The notes below the pieces were generated by a model. That model was not told the DNA's origin and searched no databases. It was given only the letters and a program-made list of their open reading frames with translations. Made by a program: the position numbers and the translations under genes. This document shows positions 16,053-24,029 of a stretch of DNA of 64,000 bases, in pieces (position 1 is the first letter of the stretch; every line of letters begins with the position of its first letter). This DNA comes from Phenylobacterium sp. Its GTDB lineage: Bacteria; Pseudomonadota; Alphaproteobacteria; Caulobacterales; Caulobacteraceae. The DNA lies in NCBI RefSeq assembly GCF_016124325.1, contig NZ_WGNY01000022.1, positions 1 through 64,000 of the forward strand, in the 5' to 3' direction.

Positions 16053-17345
16053 TCAGCGCAGGATGAGTTGCTTGTAGGGCTCGAGGCCCGCGTAGGAGGA
16101 GACGACGACGCGGTCGCCGGGCTTGAGGCCCTTGAGGATCTCGACCTGTTCGGGATTGCGCCGGCCGACCGCTATGGCGCGGCGCTGGGCGCGGCCGCCG
16201 TGGACGACGAAGGCGAAGTTCCCGCCCGAGGCCTCCAGCCAGGCGCCGTTGGGCAGGACCAGGGCGGGGCGGGTGTCGCCGAGGGTGAGGCGCAGGTCGA
16301 GGGTCTGGCCGCGGCGCAGGCTGGCCGGCGGGGCGCCCTGGAACGCGAACTCGGCCTTGAAGCGGCCGGCGGTGACCTGGGGCAGGACGCGCAGCACCTT
16401 CAGGGCCAGCTTGCGGCCGTCGAGGTCGATGGTGGCGGCCTGTCCGGGGGCGATGCGGCCCAGGTAGAACTCGTCGATGTCGGCCACCAGCTTGTAGGCG
16501 CCTTCGGAGTCCACCTGGCCCAGGGTCTCGCCGGCCTTGAGCGGCTGGCCGGGATGCAGGTCGAAGTTGGTGAGGCGCCCGGCGGCGGGCGCGCGCACGA
16601 CCAGGGCGCCCAGGCTGTCCTGGACGATCTGGAGATTGCTCTGCAGGCGGTTGGCCATCTGGCGGATCTGGCCCTGCTGGGCGCGGGCGATGCGCTGTTC
16701 CTCGACCTGCTGGGTCTTGAGCGCGGCGAGGTGGTCGCGGTGGTACTGGGCCTCGTCGGCGTAGGTGCGCACGCCGGCGTCGGACTCGAAGCCGGCGTCG
16801 TGGAGGCGCTGGCGCTTCTCCAGCTCGCGCCGGGCGGTCATCAGCTTGTAGGCGGTGTCGGCGACCTCCTGCTCGCGTTCGGCGCGGGCGCGCTGCAGGG
16901 CCAGCTCCTGGGCGCTGACGTCGCCCAGGCGGGCGGCGATGTCGGCCTCGCGGGCGGTGACGTCGAGCTGGAGCTGCGGGTTGGCCAGCCGGGCCAACGG
17001 CGCGCCGGCCGCTACCTCCGCGCCGTCCTGGACCAGCACCTGCTCGACCTGGCCGCCCTCGACGGCGGTGACGTAGACGGTGGTCAGGGGCGCGACCTCG
17101 GCGCGGAGCGGCAGGTAGTCCTGGAACGGGGCGCGGGCGACCTCGGCGGTCTCGGTCTCGCTCTTCTTGACCGTCACCGAGCCGGCCGACGGGACCAGCC
17201 ACAGGGCGAGGCCGGTCACGACCAGGGCCGCGGCGACGCCGCCGCCGATCCACAGGTTGCGGCGCCGGGCCTTCGGCTTTTCGACCGGGCGATCCATCGA
17301 GGCGCCGGGCGAGTGCAGGTGCGAAATGGAGGAACTGGACGTCAT
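16053..17345 (-). CDS. Efflux periplasmic adaptor (HlyD/MacA-like)
   Basis: The 430-residue protein has one N-terminal membrane span (about 30-50, NLWIGGGVAAALVVTGLALW). A lipoyl-like half motif with VYVTAVEGGQVEQVLVQDGA comes next, then a long coiled-coil hairpin (about 130-240) and the second lipoyl half with LGALVVRAPAAGRLTNFDLH. A beta-barrel and a membrane-proximal domain complete it. A second ATG at codon 17 is possible. It bridges the inner-membrane pump to an outer-membrane channel, which is not encoded here. It is the first gene of the operon and is divergent from the regulator at 17478. Confidence 0.93.
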   Translation of the reverse strand: MTSSSSISHLHSPGASMDRPVEKPKARRRNLWIGGGVAAALVVTGLALWLVPSAGSVTVKKSETETAEVARAPFQDYLPLRAEVAPLTTVYVTAVEGGQVEQVLVQDGAEVAAGAPLARLANPQLQLDVTAREADIAARLGDVSAQELALQRARAEREQEVADTAYKLMTARRELEKRQRLHDAGFESDAGVRTYADEAQYHRDHLAALKTQQVEEQRIARAQQGQIRQMANRLQSNLQIVQDSLGALVVRAPAAGRLTNFDLHPGQPLKAGETLGQVDSEGAYKLVADIDEFYLGRIAPGQAATIDLDGRKLALKVLRVLPQVTAGRFKAEFAFQGAPPASLRRGQTLDLRLTLGDTRPALVLPNGAWLEASGGNFAFVVHGGRAQRRAIAVGRRNPEQVEILKGLKPGDRVVVSSYAGLEPYKQLILR

Positions 17346-17477
17346 GGCCTTCAGATGCGACTTTTCACATCCAGGCTACACGTGATTTTCGCCAGTCTAA
17401 CCGGCTGGATAAATTAAGTTTTCCTGATTTCGCCCGCGCCGGGTGACCGCTATCGGACGAGGTGTTCGTTTCCGGAC

Positions 17478-18734
17478 ATGGGGGAGAGGCTGTCAAGCGA
17501 TTCCACGACGGTGCTGCTGGTGGACGACGATCCCGACGTGGCGACCGCCGCGCGCGTGGCGCTGAACCGCGAGGGCTATCGCGTGCTGAGCGCGGCCAGC
17601 CCCGCCGAGGCCTGGAGCGTGCTGGCCGCCGAGCCGGTGGACGTGATCCTGCTGGACCTCAATTTCACCCGCGGCGAGACCTCGGGCGAGGAGGGGTTCC
17701 GGTGGCTCGCCGAACTGCGCGTCCAGGATCCCTCGGCCGTGGTCGTGGTGGTGACCGGGCACAGCGGGATCAACATCGCCGTGGCCGCCATGAAGGCCGG
17801 GGCCAGCGACTTCGTGATGAAGCCCTGGAGCAATGCGCGGCTGGTCGACACGGTGCGCGACGCCGCGGCCCTGGCGCGGGAGCGGCGCGGTGAGGCCGGC
17901 GAGGCGCCGGCGGTGGACGAGGACACGCTGATCGTCGGCGACAGCGAGCCGATCCGGCGGGCGCGGGACCTGATCGCCCGGGCCGGGCCCACGGCGGCGG
18001 CGGTGCTGATCCGCGGGCCGGCGGGCGCGGGCAAGAGCCTGGCGGCGCGCGCCCTGCACGCCCGCTCGGGCCGGACGGAGCCGCTCGTGCGCCTGGACGC
18101 CGCGGCGTTGGGCCCCGACGCCGAGGCCGCCCTGCGCCGCGCGGCGGCCGAGGCGGCGAACGGGACGCTGCTGATCGAGGAGCCCGCCGCCCTGCCGCCC
18201 GCCGGACGCGCGGCGCTGGTCGGACTGCTGGAAGGCGGCCTGCCGGCCCGGCTGGTCTCGACCACGCGCGAGGCGGCGGCGGGCGCCGACGACGACCTGA
18301 TGGCGCGGCTGGCGACGGTGGAGATCGTGCTGCCGCCGCTGGGCGAGCGCGGCGACGACGTGGTGCTGCTGGCCGAGCACTTCGTGCGGCTGTTCTCGCG
18401 GCGTTACGGCAAGGCGCCCAAACCGCTGGACGCCTCGGCGCTGGAGGCGCTGGCCGAGACCCCGCCGCCCGGCGACGTGCGCGGCCTGCGCCAGGCCTGC
18501 GAGCGGGCGGTGGTGCTGGCCGACGGCGACGTGCTGACCGCGGCCGACCTGGCTCCGGCTCCGGCGGGCGGCGCGGCGCCGGCGGGCCAGCCCGACCTGA
18601 ACCTCGCCCGCTCGGAGAAGGCGATCGTCGAGGCCGCCCTGAAGCGGCACGCGCACAACGTCAGCCACGCGGCGCGCGAACTGGGCCTGACCCGGGCGGC
18701 GCTGTACCGGCGCATGGTCAAGCATGGTCTCTAG
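17478..18734 (+). CDS. NtrC-like response regulator lacking the GAFTGA loop
   Basis: The 418-residue protein has a receiver domain (Asp60 in ILLDLNF, Thr93, Lys115), a AAA+ domain with Walker A GPAGAGKS (180-187) and a C-terminal Fis-type helix-turn-helix (about 380-418, NVSHAARELGLTRAALYRRM). Only about 45 residues separate Walker A from the Walker-B-like LLIEEP, where about 65 are usual. The GAFTGA segment that touches sigma-54 is absent, and the usual Asp of Walker B is replaced by Glu. It probably regulates the divergent efflux operon without acting as a sigma-54 activator. It overlaps the kinase gene by 11 bp. Confidence 0.9.
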   Translation: MGERLSSDSTTVLLVDDDPDVATAARVALNREGYRVLSAASPAEAWSVLAAEPVDVILLDLNFTRGETSGEEGFRWLAELRVQDPSAVVVVVTGHSGINIAVAAMKAGASDFVMKPWSNARLVDTVRDAAALARERRGEAGEAPAVDEDTLIVGDSEPIRRARDLIARAGPTAAAVLIRGPAGAGKSLAARALHARSGRTEPLVRLDAAALGPDAEAALRRAAAEAANGTLLIEEPAALPPAGRAALVGLLEGGLPARLVSTTREAAAGADDDLMARLATVEIVLPPLGERGDDVVLLAEHFVRLFSRRYGKAPKPLDASALEALAETPPPGDVRGLRQACERAVVLADGDVLTAADLAPAPAGGAAPAGQPDLNLARSEKAIVEAALKRHAHNVSHAARELGLTRAALYRRMVKHGL

Positions 18735-19944
18735 GCGGCGCCTGACGCGCATCGCGGCGCTGCTCGGCGTGGCCGCGGCGGGCGGCCTGGCGGTGCTGGC
18801 GCTGCGCGCGGAGCTGCCGGCCAATGCGCTGCTGGCCTCGCTCGCCGCCATCGCGGCGGGCCTGTGGCTGGTCACCCGCGACGAGCCCGCCCCGGCGCCG
18901 GCCCCGCCGGCCGAGGGCGACGCCGTGCGGCTGGACCAGGAGCGGGAGCGGCGAACGCTGCAGGCCTATCTGGACCAGACCCCCACGCCCCTGGTGCTGG
19001 CCCCGCTGGTCGGGCCGCTGACCGCGGTGAACCGGGCCGCGCGGCGGCTGTTCCACACCGACGGGGTGCTGCCCGACCCGTCGCCCGAACTGGCCGAGGC
19101 GATCGCGACGGCCTCGCCGGAGACGCGGCGGACGGTGCGGCTGGCCTCGGGCGACGGGCCGCCGCGGACCTATGCGCTGTCGGTGGCCGAGGTGACCGGC
19201 GGCGGCGGGCCGGTGCGGCTGGCCGCGCTCACCGACATCGAGGCCGAGATCCAGGCGGCCGAGGCGGCGGCGCTGAAGGAGCTGCTGCAGGTGCTGAGCC
19301 ACGAGATCATGAACTCGCTGACGCCCCTGGCCTCGCTGGCCCAGAGCGCCGCCGAACTGCTGGAGGAGGGCGAGCGCCAGGACGTGGCCACGGCGCGGGA
19401 GAGCGTGGCGGTGATCGCCCGGCGCACCGACGGCCTGCACCGCTTCGTCGAGGCCTACCGCCAGCTCGCCCGGCTGCCGGCGCCGCAGCCGCGCCTGGTG
19501 AGCCTGGGCGATCTCATCGACGAGGCCGCGCGGCTGTTCGAGACCCGCTGGGGCGCGAGGGGCGTGGCGCTGGAGGCGGTGCGGCCCAGACCCGACATCC
19601 GTATCCGCCTGGACCCCGACCTCACGGCCCAGGCGCTGATCAGCCTCTTGGCCAACGCCGCCCAGGCCGCGCTGGCCAATACCGCCGACGGGACCGCGCC
19701 GCCCACCGTGCGCCTGTCGGCGCGGCCGGCGGGGGAGGGCGCGGCGATCGTGGTGGAGGACAACGGCGCGGGCGTCGATCCGGCGCGCGCGGGTGAGATC
19801 TTCAAGCCGTTCTTCACCACCAAGCCCGAGGGCAGCGGCATCGGACTCAGCCTGGCGCGGCAAGCGGTGGTGAGCCAGGGCGGCCAGCTGGTGCTCGACC
19901 CGCCGCGGGCGGGCGAGGGGGCCCGCTTCACCATCGCGCTCTGA
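18724..19944 (+). CDS. Membrane sensor histidine kinase
   Basis: The 406-residue protein has two N-terminal membrane spans (about 8-28 and 33-52) with almost no periplasmic loop, then a PAS-like segment. The HisKA motif follows (QVLSHEIMNSLTPL, His193), then HATPase boxes Asn311 (LISLLANAAQAA), DNGAGVDP and GSGIGLSLARQ. The very short outside loop suggests it senses a signal within the membrane or in the cytoplasm. The first codons overlap the response regulator gene, so the two are translated together. It likely controls the adjacent ABC operon. Confidence 0.93.
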   Translation: MVSRRRLTRIAALLGVAAAGGLAVLALRAELPANALLASLAAIAAGLWLVTRDEPAPAPAPPAEGDAVRLDQERERRTLQAYLDQTPTPLVLAPLVGPLTAVNRAARRLFHTDGVLPDPSPELAEAIATASPETRRTVRLASGDGPPRTYALSVAEVTGGGGPVRLAALTDIEAEIQAAEAAALKELLQVLSHEIMNSLTPLASLAQSAAELLEEGERQDVATARESVAVIARRTDGLHRFVEAYRQLARLPAPQPRLVSLGDLIDEAARLFETRWGARGVALEAVRPRPDIRIRLDPDLTAQALISLLANAAQAALANTADGTAPPTVRLSARPAGEGAAIVVEDNGAGVDPARAGEIFKPFFTTKPEGSGIGLSLARQAVVSQGGQLVLDPPRAGEGARFTIAL

Positions 19945-20048
19945 TAGCGCACGCCCCTCGCGCGCATCCCCTTCCGCGCCGGCCGGCGTTGGCGTCTTAT
20001 CGCGGCGGGCCGTCCGCGACGGTGCGGCGGCGAAGGGGGACCAGGGCC

Positions 20049-20471
20049 ATGGCACATGTCGGCGCCTGCTTCTGTGGCGCAGTCGAACTTGAGGTGAGCG
20101 GCGAACCCGAGGCGATGGGCTATTGCCATTGCCGATCGTGCCGCTCGTGGTCGGGCGGGCCGGTGAACGCCTTCAGCCTGTGGAAGCCCGAGGCGGTGAC
20201 GGTGACCAAGGGCGCCGAGCACGTCGCGACCTTCCAGAAGACCGAGCTCAGCCAGCGGAAATACTGCGCCAAGTGCGGCGGTCACCTGATGACCAACCAC
20301 CCGCCGCTGGGCCTGGTGGACGTGTTCACCGCCACCATCCCGACGCTGGATTTCCAGCCGGGCGTGCATGTGAACTACGCCGAGACGGTGCTGCCCATGA
20401 AGGACGGCCTGCCGAAGCTGAAGGACTTCCCGGCCGAGTTCGGCGGCTCGGGCGAGGCCGTGCCGGAGTAG
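20049..20471 (+). CDS. GFA-family zinc-binding protein
   Basis: The ATG at 20049 (AGGGCC just before it) gives 140 residues. Cysteines at 7 and 9 (GACFCG), 26, 28 and 31 (YCHCRSCRS) and 73/76 (KYCAKCGG) are the zinc ligands typical of the glutathione-dependent formaldehyde-activating (GFA/CENP-V) fold. Most members outside true Gfa have no proven activity, and formaldehyde binding should not be assumed. It stands alone downstream of the kinase gene. Confidence 0.92.
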   Translation: MAHVGACFCGAVELEVSGEPEAMGYCHCRSCRSWSGGPVNAFSLWKPEAVTVTKGAEHVATFQKTELSQRKYCAKCGGHLMTNHPPLGLVDVFTATIPTLDFQPGVHVNYAETVLPMKDGLPKLKDFPAEFGGSGEAVPE

Positions 20472-20488
20472 GGGCCGGCTCGCCGGGG

Positions 20489-20622
20489 ACGTCATCCCGG
20501 ACGCAAGGCGCCCGAAGATCCGGGATCCAGCAGCTCAAACCCGCCGAAGGGAGGCGCTTCACCGCCGTGCGGCTGGGTCCCGGCTCTCCGCGCTCTTGCG
20601 AGCGCTGCGGCCGGGATGACGG
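20489..20622. repeat. Facing pair of GTCATCCCGG hairpin repeats
   Basis: The left unit GACGTCATCCCGGACGCAAG with GATCCGGGATCC faces a right unit running GGGTCCCGGCTCTCCGCG to GCCGGGATGACG. The layout is the same as at 401-544 and 41589-41738, here between the convergent GFA and phosphotransferase genes. Confidence 0.65.
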
Positions 20623-20662
20623 AGGGTTGGCCGACGTAGCGCCGGGCCATGGCGAACGGGGC

Positions 20663-21721
20663 CTATTCGCGCCCTTCCAGGATCGCCAGGGCCTGTTCGG
20701 CCAGGAGCGGGCAGCCGTTGATGGCTTCGCGCTCGCTAGCCAGAACGCCGGCCAGGGTGCGGGCGTAGACGCCCTGGCCGATCGAGGCGAGCCGGAAGAT
20801 CGAGAAGGCCATCAGGAACGGCCAGTCGGCGATCTCGCCGCGGCCGGTGCGCTGGCAGTAGCGGGCGACGTACTCGGCCTCGGTGGGGATGCCGCTGGCG
20901 GCGAGGTCGACGCCGTCCAGGCTGCCCCAGCCGGGGGAATGCGAGCGCCAGATGAAGGCGTTGTAGGCGATGTCGGCCAGCGGATGGCCGATGGTGGAGA
21001 GCTCCCAGTCGAGCACGGCCACGATGCGCGGCTCGGTGGGGTGGAACATCACGTTCTCGAGGCGGTAGTCGCCGTGGGCGATGGAGACCGACTGGTCGGC
21101 GGGGATGCGGGCCGGCAGCTTCTCGATCAGGGCGTCCATGGCCGGAATCTCTTCCGTCTTGGCGTCAACATACTGACGGGTCCAGCGGGCCACCTGGCGC
21201 TCGAAGTAGTTGCCCGGGCGGCCGTAGTCGCCGAGGCCCACGGCCTCGAAGTCGACCTGATGCAGCTTGGCCAGGGTGGCGTTGAGGTCGTCGTAGATGG
21301 CGGCGCGCTCGGCCGGCTCCAGGCCCGGCAGGGCGGCGTCGCGGAAGATGCGGCCCTCCAGGAAGTCCATGACGTAGAAGGCGGTGCCGACGACCTCGGC
21401 GTCCTCGCACAGCGCGCGCATGCGCGGCACGGGGATGTGGCCGTCGAGCGCCTTCATCACCCGGTATTCGCGGTCAACCTGGTGGGCGCTGGCGAGCAGC
21501 TGGCCCGGCGGCTTCTTGCGCAGGACGTAGCGGCGGCCCTCGCCGTTGGTGAGCAGGAAGGTGGGGTTGGACGCCCCGCCCTGGAACTGCTGGACGCGCA
21601 GGGTGTCGCCGACCTCGGGGACCTGGCCGCGCAGCCAGGCGTGCAGCCGGGCCTCGTCGAAGCGATGGCGCTCGGCGACTTCCGTGACGGGCAGGGCGGG
21701 GGTGTCTGGCGCGGCGGTCAT
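20663..21721 (-). CDS. Phosphotransferase, APH/ACAD10-like kinase fold
   Basis: The 352-residue protein has the aminoglycoside-phosphotransferase fold: a nucleotide-binding N-lobe (QGGASNPTFLLTNGEGRRYV, RKKPPG with the ATP Lys), the Brenner motif IAHGDYRLENVMFH (His216, Asp218, Asn223) and VLDWELSTIGHPLADIAY with the metal Asp238. The IGHPLAD text matches the branch near human ACAD10/11, linked to acyl-CoA metabolism and hydroxy-acyl phosphorylation. It is unlikely to be a drug-resistance enzyme. No acyl-CoA dehydrogenase gene is adjacent. Confidence 0.9.
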   Translation of the reverse strand: MTAAPDTPALPVTEVAERHRFDEARLHAWLRGQVPEVGDTLRVQQFQGGASNPTFLLTNGEGRRYVLRKKPPGQLLASAHQVDREYRVMKALDGHIPVPRMRALCEDAEVVGTAFYVMDFLEGRIFRDAALPGLEPAERAAIYDDLNATLAKLHQVDFEAVGLGDYGRPGNYFERQVARWTRQYVDAKTEEIPAMDALIEKLPARIPADQSVSIAHGDYRLENVMFHPTEPRIVAVLDWELSTIGHPLADIAYNAFIWRSHSPGWGSLDGVDLAASGIPTEAEYVARYCQRTGRGEIADWPFLMAFSIFRLASIGQGVYARTLAGVLASEREAINGCPLLAEQALAILEGRE

Positions 21722-21825
21722 GAGCCCATCGTTCCACGCCGGGCGCGCGGGTCAACGGCGCCGCCACGGAAGGGGCGGTCGATGTGACCGGGCGGAAGGC
21801 GCCGACGCTTCGCCGAAGCCCGCCC

Positions 21826-24021
21826 TCAGAGCGGATGAGGCGGCGCGCCCTCGACCACCACCACGAGCGCGGCGGGCGGGACCTCCACCTCCGACAGGAA
21901 CGCGGACGCGTCGTGCTCGGGCGGGTCGTCGCGCCCGGGATGGCTGCGCGGCCCGTCGTCGATCCATTCGTACTGGGCTGCGCCGTAGCGCCAGACCTCC
22001 GCGTCCCCCGTGTCCGGCAGGGCCAGGCGGTAGGCGCGCGACGGGTCGCGGTTGAGGATCAGCAGCGAGAGCCGGCCGTCCGGGCGTACGGCGGCGAAGA
22101 CGCGCAGCCGAGGCGTTGTGGCGGCGTCGCCGCTCTCCACGCGCGCCGCGTAGAGGCGGTGGCGTCCGCTTGGTTCGAGCCATGCTCCGGTGATCAGGCG
22201 CGCTGCATAGTAGGTGGGCGTGGGCTGGAGAGCCTGGCCCGCCGCGTCGGCGGTGAGGAGCATCAGGTTGCCCCAGCCGGCGCAGGCGCTGTGCTGATTG
22301 GCGGGCTGGTTCGGCTGGTACCCGAAGAGGTGCGCGCCGTCGCCGCCCTCGTCGAAGAACTGACCGACGATATTGGCCATCAGCAGCGCGCTGGGCATTT
22401 CGGACTCGGCGCGGCCGGAGAACGCCGAAAAGCCGTACTCGGAGATGATCCAGGGAATTCGCGTCGGCACGCCTTCGCGCCGGGCTCGCGCCATCAGCCC
22501 GGCCATCAGCTCGTCCTGCTGCGCCAGCCGGGCGTAGGGATCGCCGCAGATGTCGTCGAACGGATAATGTTCGAACGACCAGAACCCGAGGGCGGACAGC
22601 CGGCCGCGGGCCTTGAGGTAGCGGATGAAGCGGCCATTCCACGACCGTAGCGGATCAGGGTCGAGCCAGGTGTCGCTGAGGCCGCTCTGGAGGCTCGGTC
22701 CGCCGAGCGGCGCCGCCGGGTCGATCTTCCGCAGGGCCGCGTAGGTTTCGAGGTAGAGGGCGCCGTAGTCCTCGGCGTCGACGTACTGGCCGTCCGGCTC
22801 CTCGCCCAGTTCGACGCGCGAGATCGGGTAGCGGCGGGCCTTCAGGTAGCGCAGTTCCGCCGCCGCGTTCTCGGGGGTGTCGTAGAGCACGCCGACGGGG
22901 ATCATGGCCGGCTGGCCCGCCGTGAGGCCGCCGGCCAGCACGCGGTCGAGGCCCGGCTGCTCCAGGTCGGGGTCGCGATCGATCGCGCGGTGCCAGGGGT
23001 CGGTCGAGGAGACGTGAGCGATCGACTGGCGGCCGTGGCTCGCGGCGTGCCGCACCGCGTCGTGGAATCCCGACGCGTCGGTGCGACCGAACGAGACCTC
23101 GCGCACCGCGACGCCCAGCCGGTCGCGGGGATCGGTGGAGCCCGCCGGCGCGGTCCGCGAGCCGGAGTCGGCGATCACCCGCACAAAGGCCGTCGGGACC
23201 GCCGAGGCGCCCAGGTCCAGCCGCACGATCCCGCCGCGGCCGCCGCGCACCGCGCCGTGCGGGAAGGTCGCCCAGCGGCCGGCCGGGTCGTATTCGTCGG
23301 CGCCGATCCAATACTGAACCCGATAGCGCGTGGCGTAGGGCTCGCCCCAGGCGATCACGGCCGTGTCGACGACCTGCGGGTCGCCGAGCTCGACGACCAG
23401 CCATTGAGGGCGCTGCCGGGCGTGGGCGTAGGCCGGGTCGAGGTAGGGATCGGACTTCCAGAACGTCGAGAGATCGCCGTCATCGAGGCGTGACCAGCCG
23501 GTGTTGTTCGCGTTGTCGTCGGTATCGCCGCGGCGCGGCAGGTCGTAGCCGAACGACAGCTGGATCGGCGCGCCGGGCCGGTCGCTCGACGTCCAGTAGC
23601 CCTGGGCGTGGACGGGGTCGCTCCAGGACCCCACCGGGTTCCAGTGCCAGGCCGCGATGCCGAGTTCGGTGCGCAGCCGGTAGGTGAGGGGCTTCAGGCC
23701 CGCGGAGGTCATGGCCCGCACGTTGCCGGGCGTGAGGACCCTGTCGGCGCCGCCGCGCCACGCGCCGTCCAGCCCGGCGCCCAGCGCCGTCTCCGGCCGG
23801 ATCACATTGCGCAGGCCCGCCGGCGAAAGGTCCACGACGATGCGGCCGTCCGCGGCCCACGCCGCCGGCGCGGCGAGGACGAGCGCCAGGGCCATTCCCG
23901 AGCGCCACGCCGCCGTGGCCCATCCCCGCGGAAATCCCGCCCGACGACGCGCGATCGGTTCCGCCGCGTCGCGCCGTCTTGCCGGGGTGGTCTGGGTCGC
24001 AACGCGTGGGACGGCGCGCAT
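21826..24021 (-). CDS. Secreted glycosidase-like protein with discoidin-type domain
   Basis: The ATG at 24021 lies 9 bp after the stop of the upstream hydrolase gene and gives 731 residues. A second start at codon 43 (MALALVLAAPAAWAADGR) would make a more usual signal peptide. Residues about 140-315 look like a discoidin/F5-8C carbohydrate-binding domain (DDGDLSTFWKSD, LVVELGDPQVVDTAVIAWGE). The rest resembles a clan A TIM-barrel glycosidase, with a possible acid/base Glu408 in ELGEEPD and nucleophile Glu528 in WIISEYGFS. It probably acts outside the inner membrane on an unknown glycan. The GH family is not assignable by eye. Confidence 0.75.
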   Translation of the reverse strand: MRAVPRVATQTTPARRRDAAEPIARRRAGFPRGWATAAWRSGMALALVLAAPAAWAADGRIVVDLSPAGLRNVIRPETALGAGLDGAWRGGADRVLTPGNVRAMTSAGLKPLTYRLRTELGIAAWHWNPVGSWSDPVHAQGYWTSSDRPGAPIQLSFGYDLPRRGDTDDNANNTGWSRLDDGDLSTFWKSDPYLDPAYAHARQRPQWLVVELGDPQVVDTAVIAWGEPYATRYRVQYWIGADEYDPAGRWATFPHGAVRGGRGGIVRLDLGASAVPTAFVRVIADSGSRTAPAGSTDPRDRLGVAVREVSFGRTDASGFHDAVRHAASHGRQSIAHVSSTDPWHRAIDRDPDLEQPGLDRVLAGGLTAGQPAMIPVGVLYDTPENAAAELRYLKARRYPISRVELGEEPDGQYVDAEDYGALYLETYAALRKIDPAAPLGGPSLQSGLSDTWLDPDPLRSWNGRFIRYLKARGRLSALGFWSFEHYPFDDICGDPYARLAQQDELMAGLMARARREGVPTRIPWIISEYGFSAFSGRAESEMPSALLMANIVGQFFDEGGDGAHLFGYQPNQPANQHSACAGWGNLMLLTADAAGQALQPTPTYYAARLITGAWLEPSGRHRLYAARVESGDAATTPRLRVFAAVRPDGRLSLLILNRDPSRAYRLALPDTGDAEVWRYGAAQYEWIDDGPRSHPGRDDPPEHDASAFLSEVEVPPAALVVVVEGAPPHPL

Positions 24022-24029
24022 CCTGGGCT

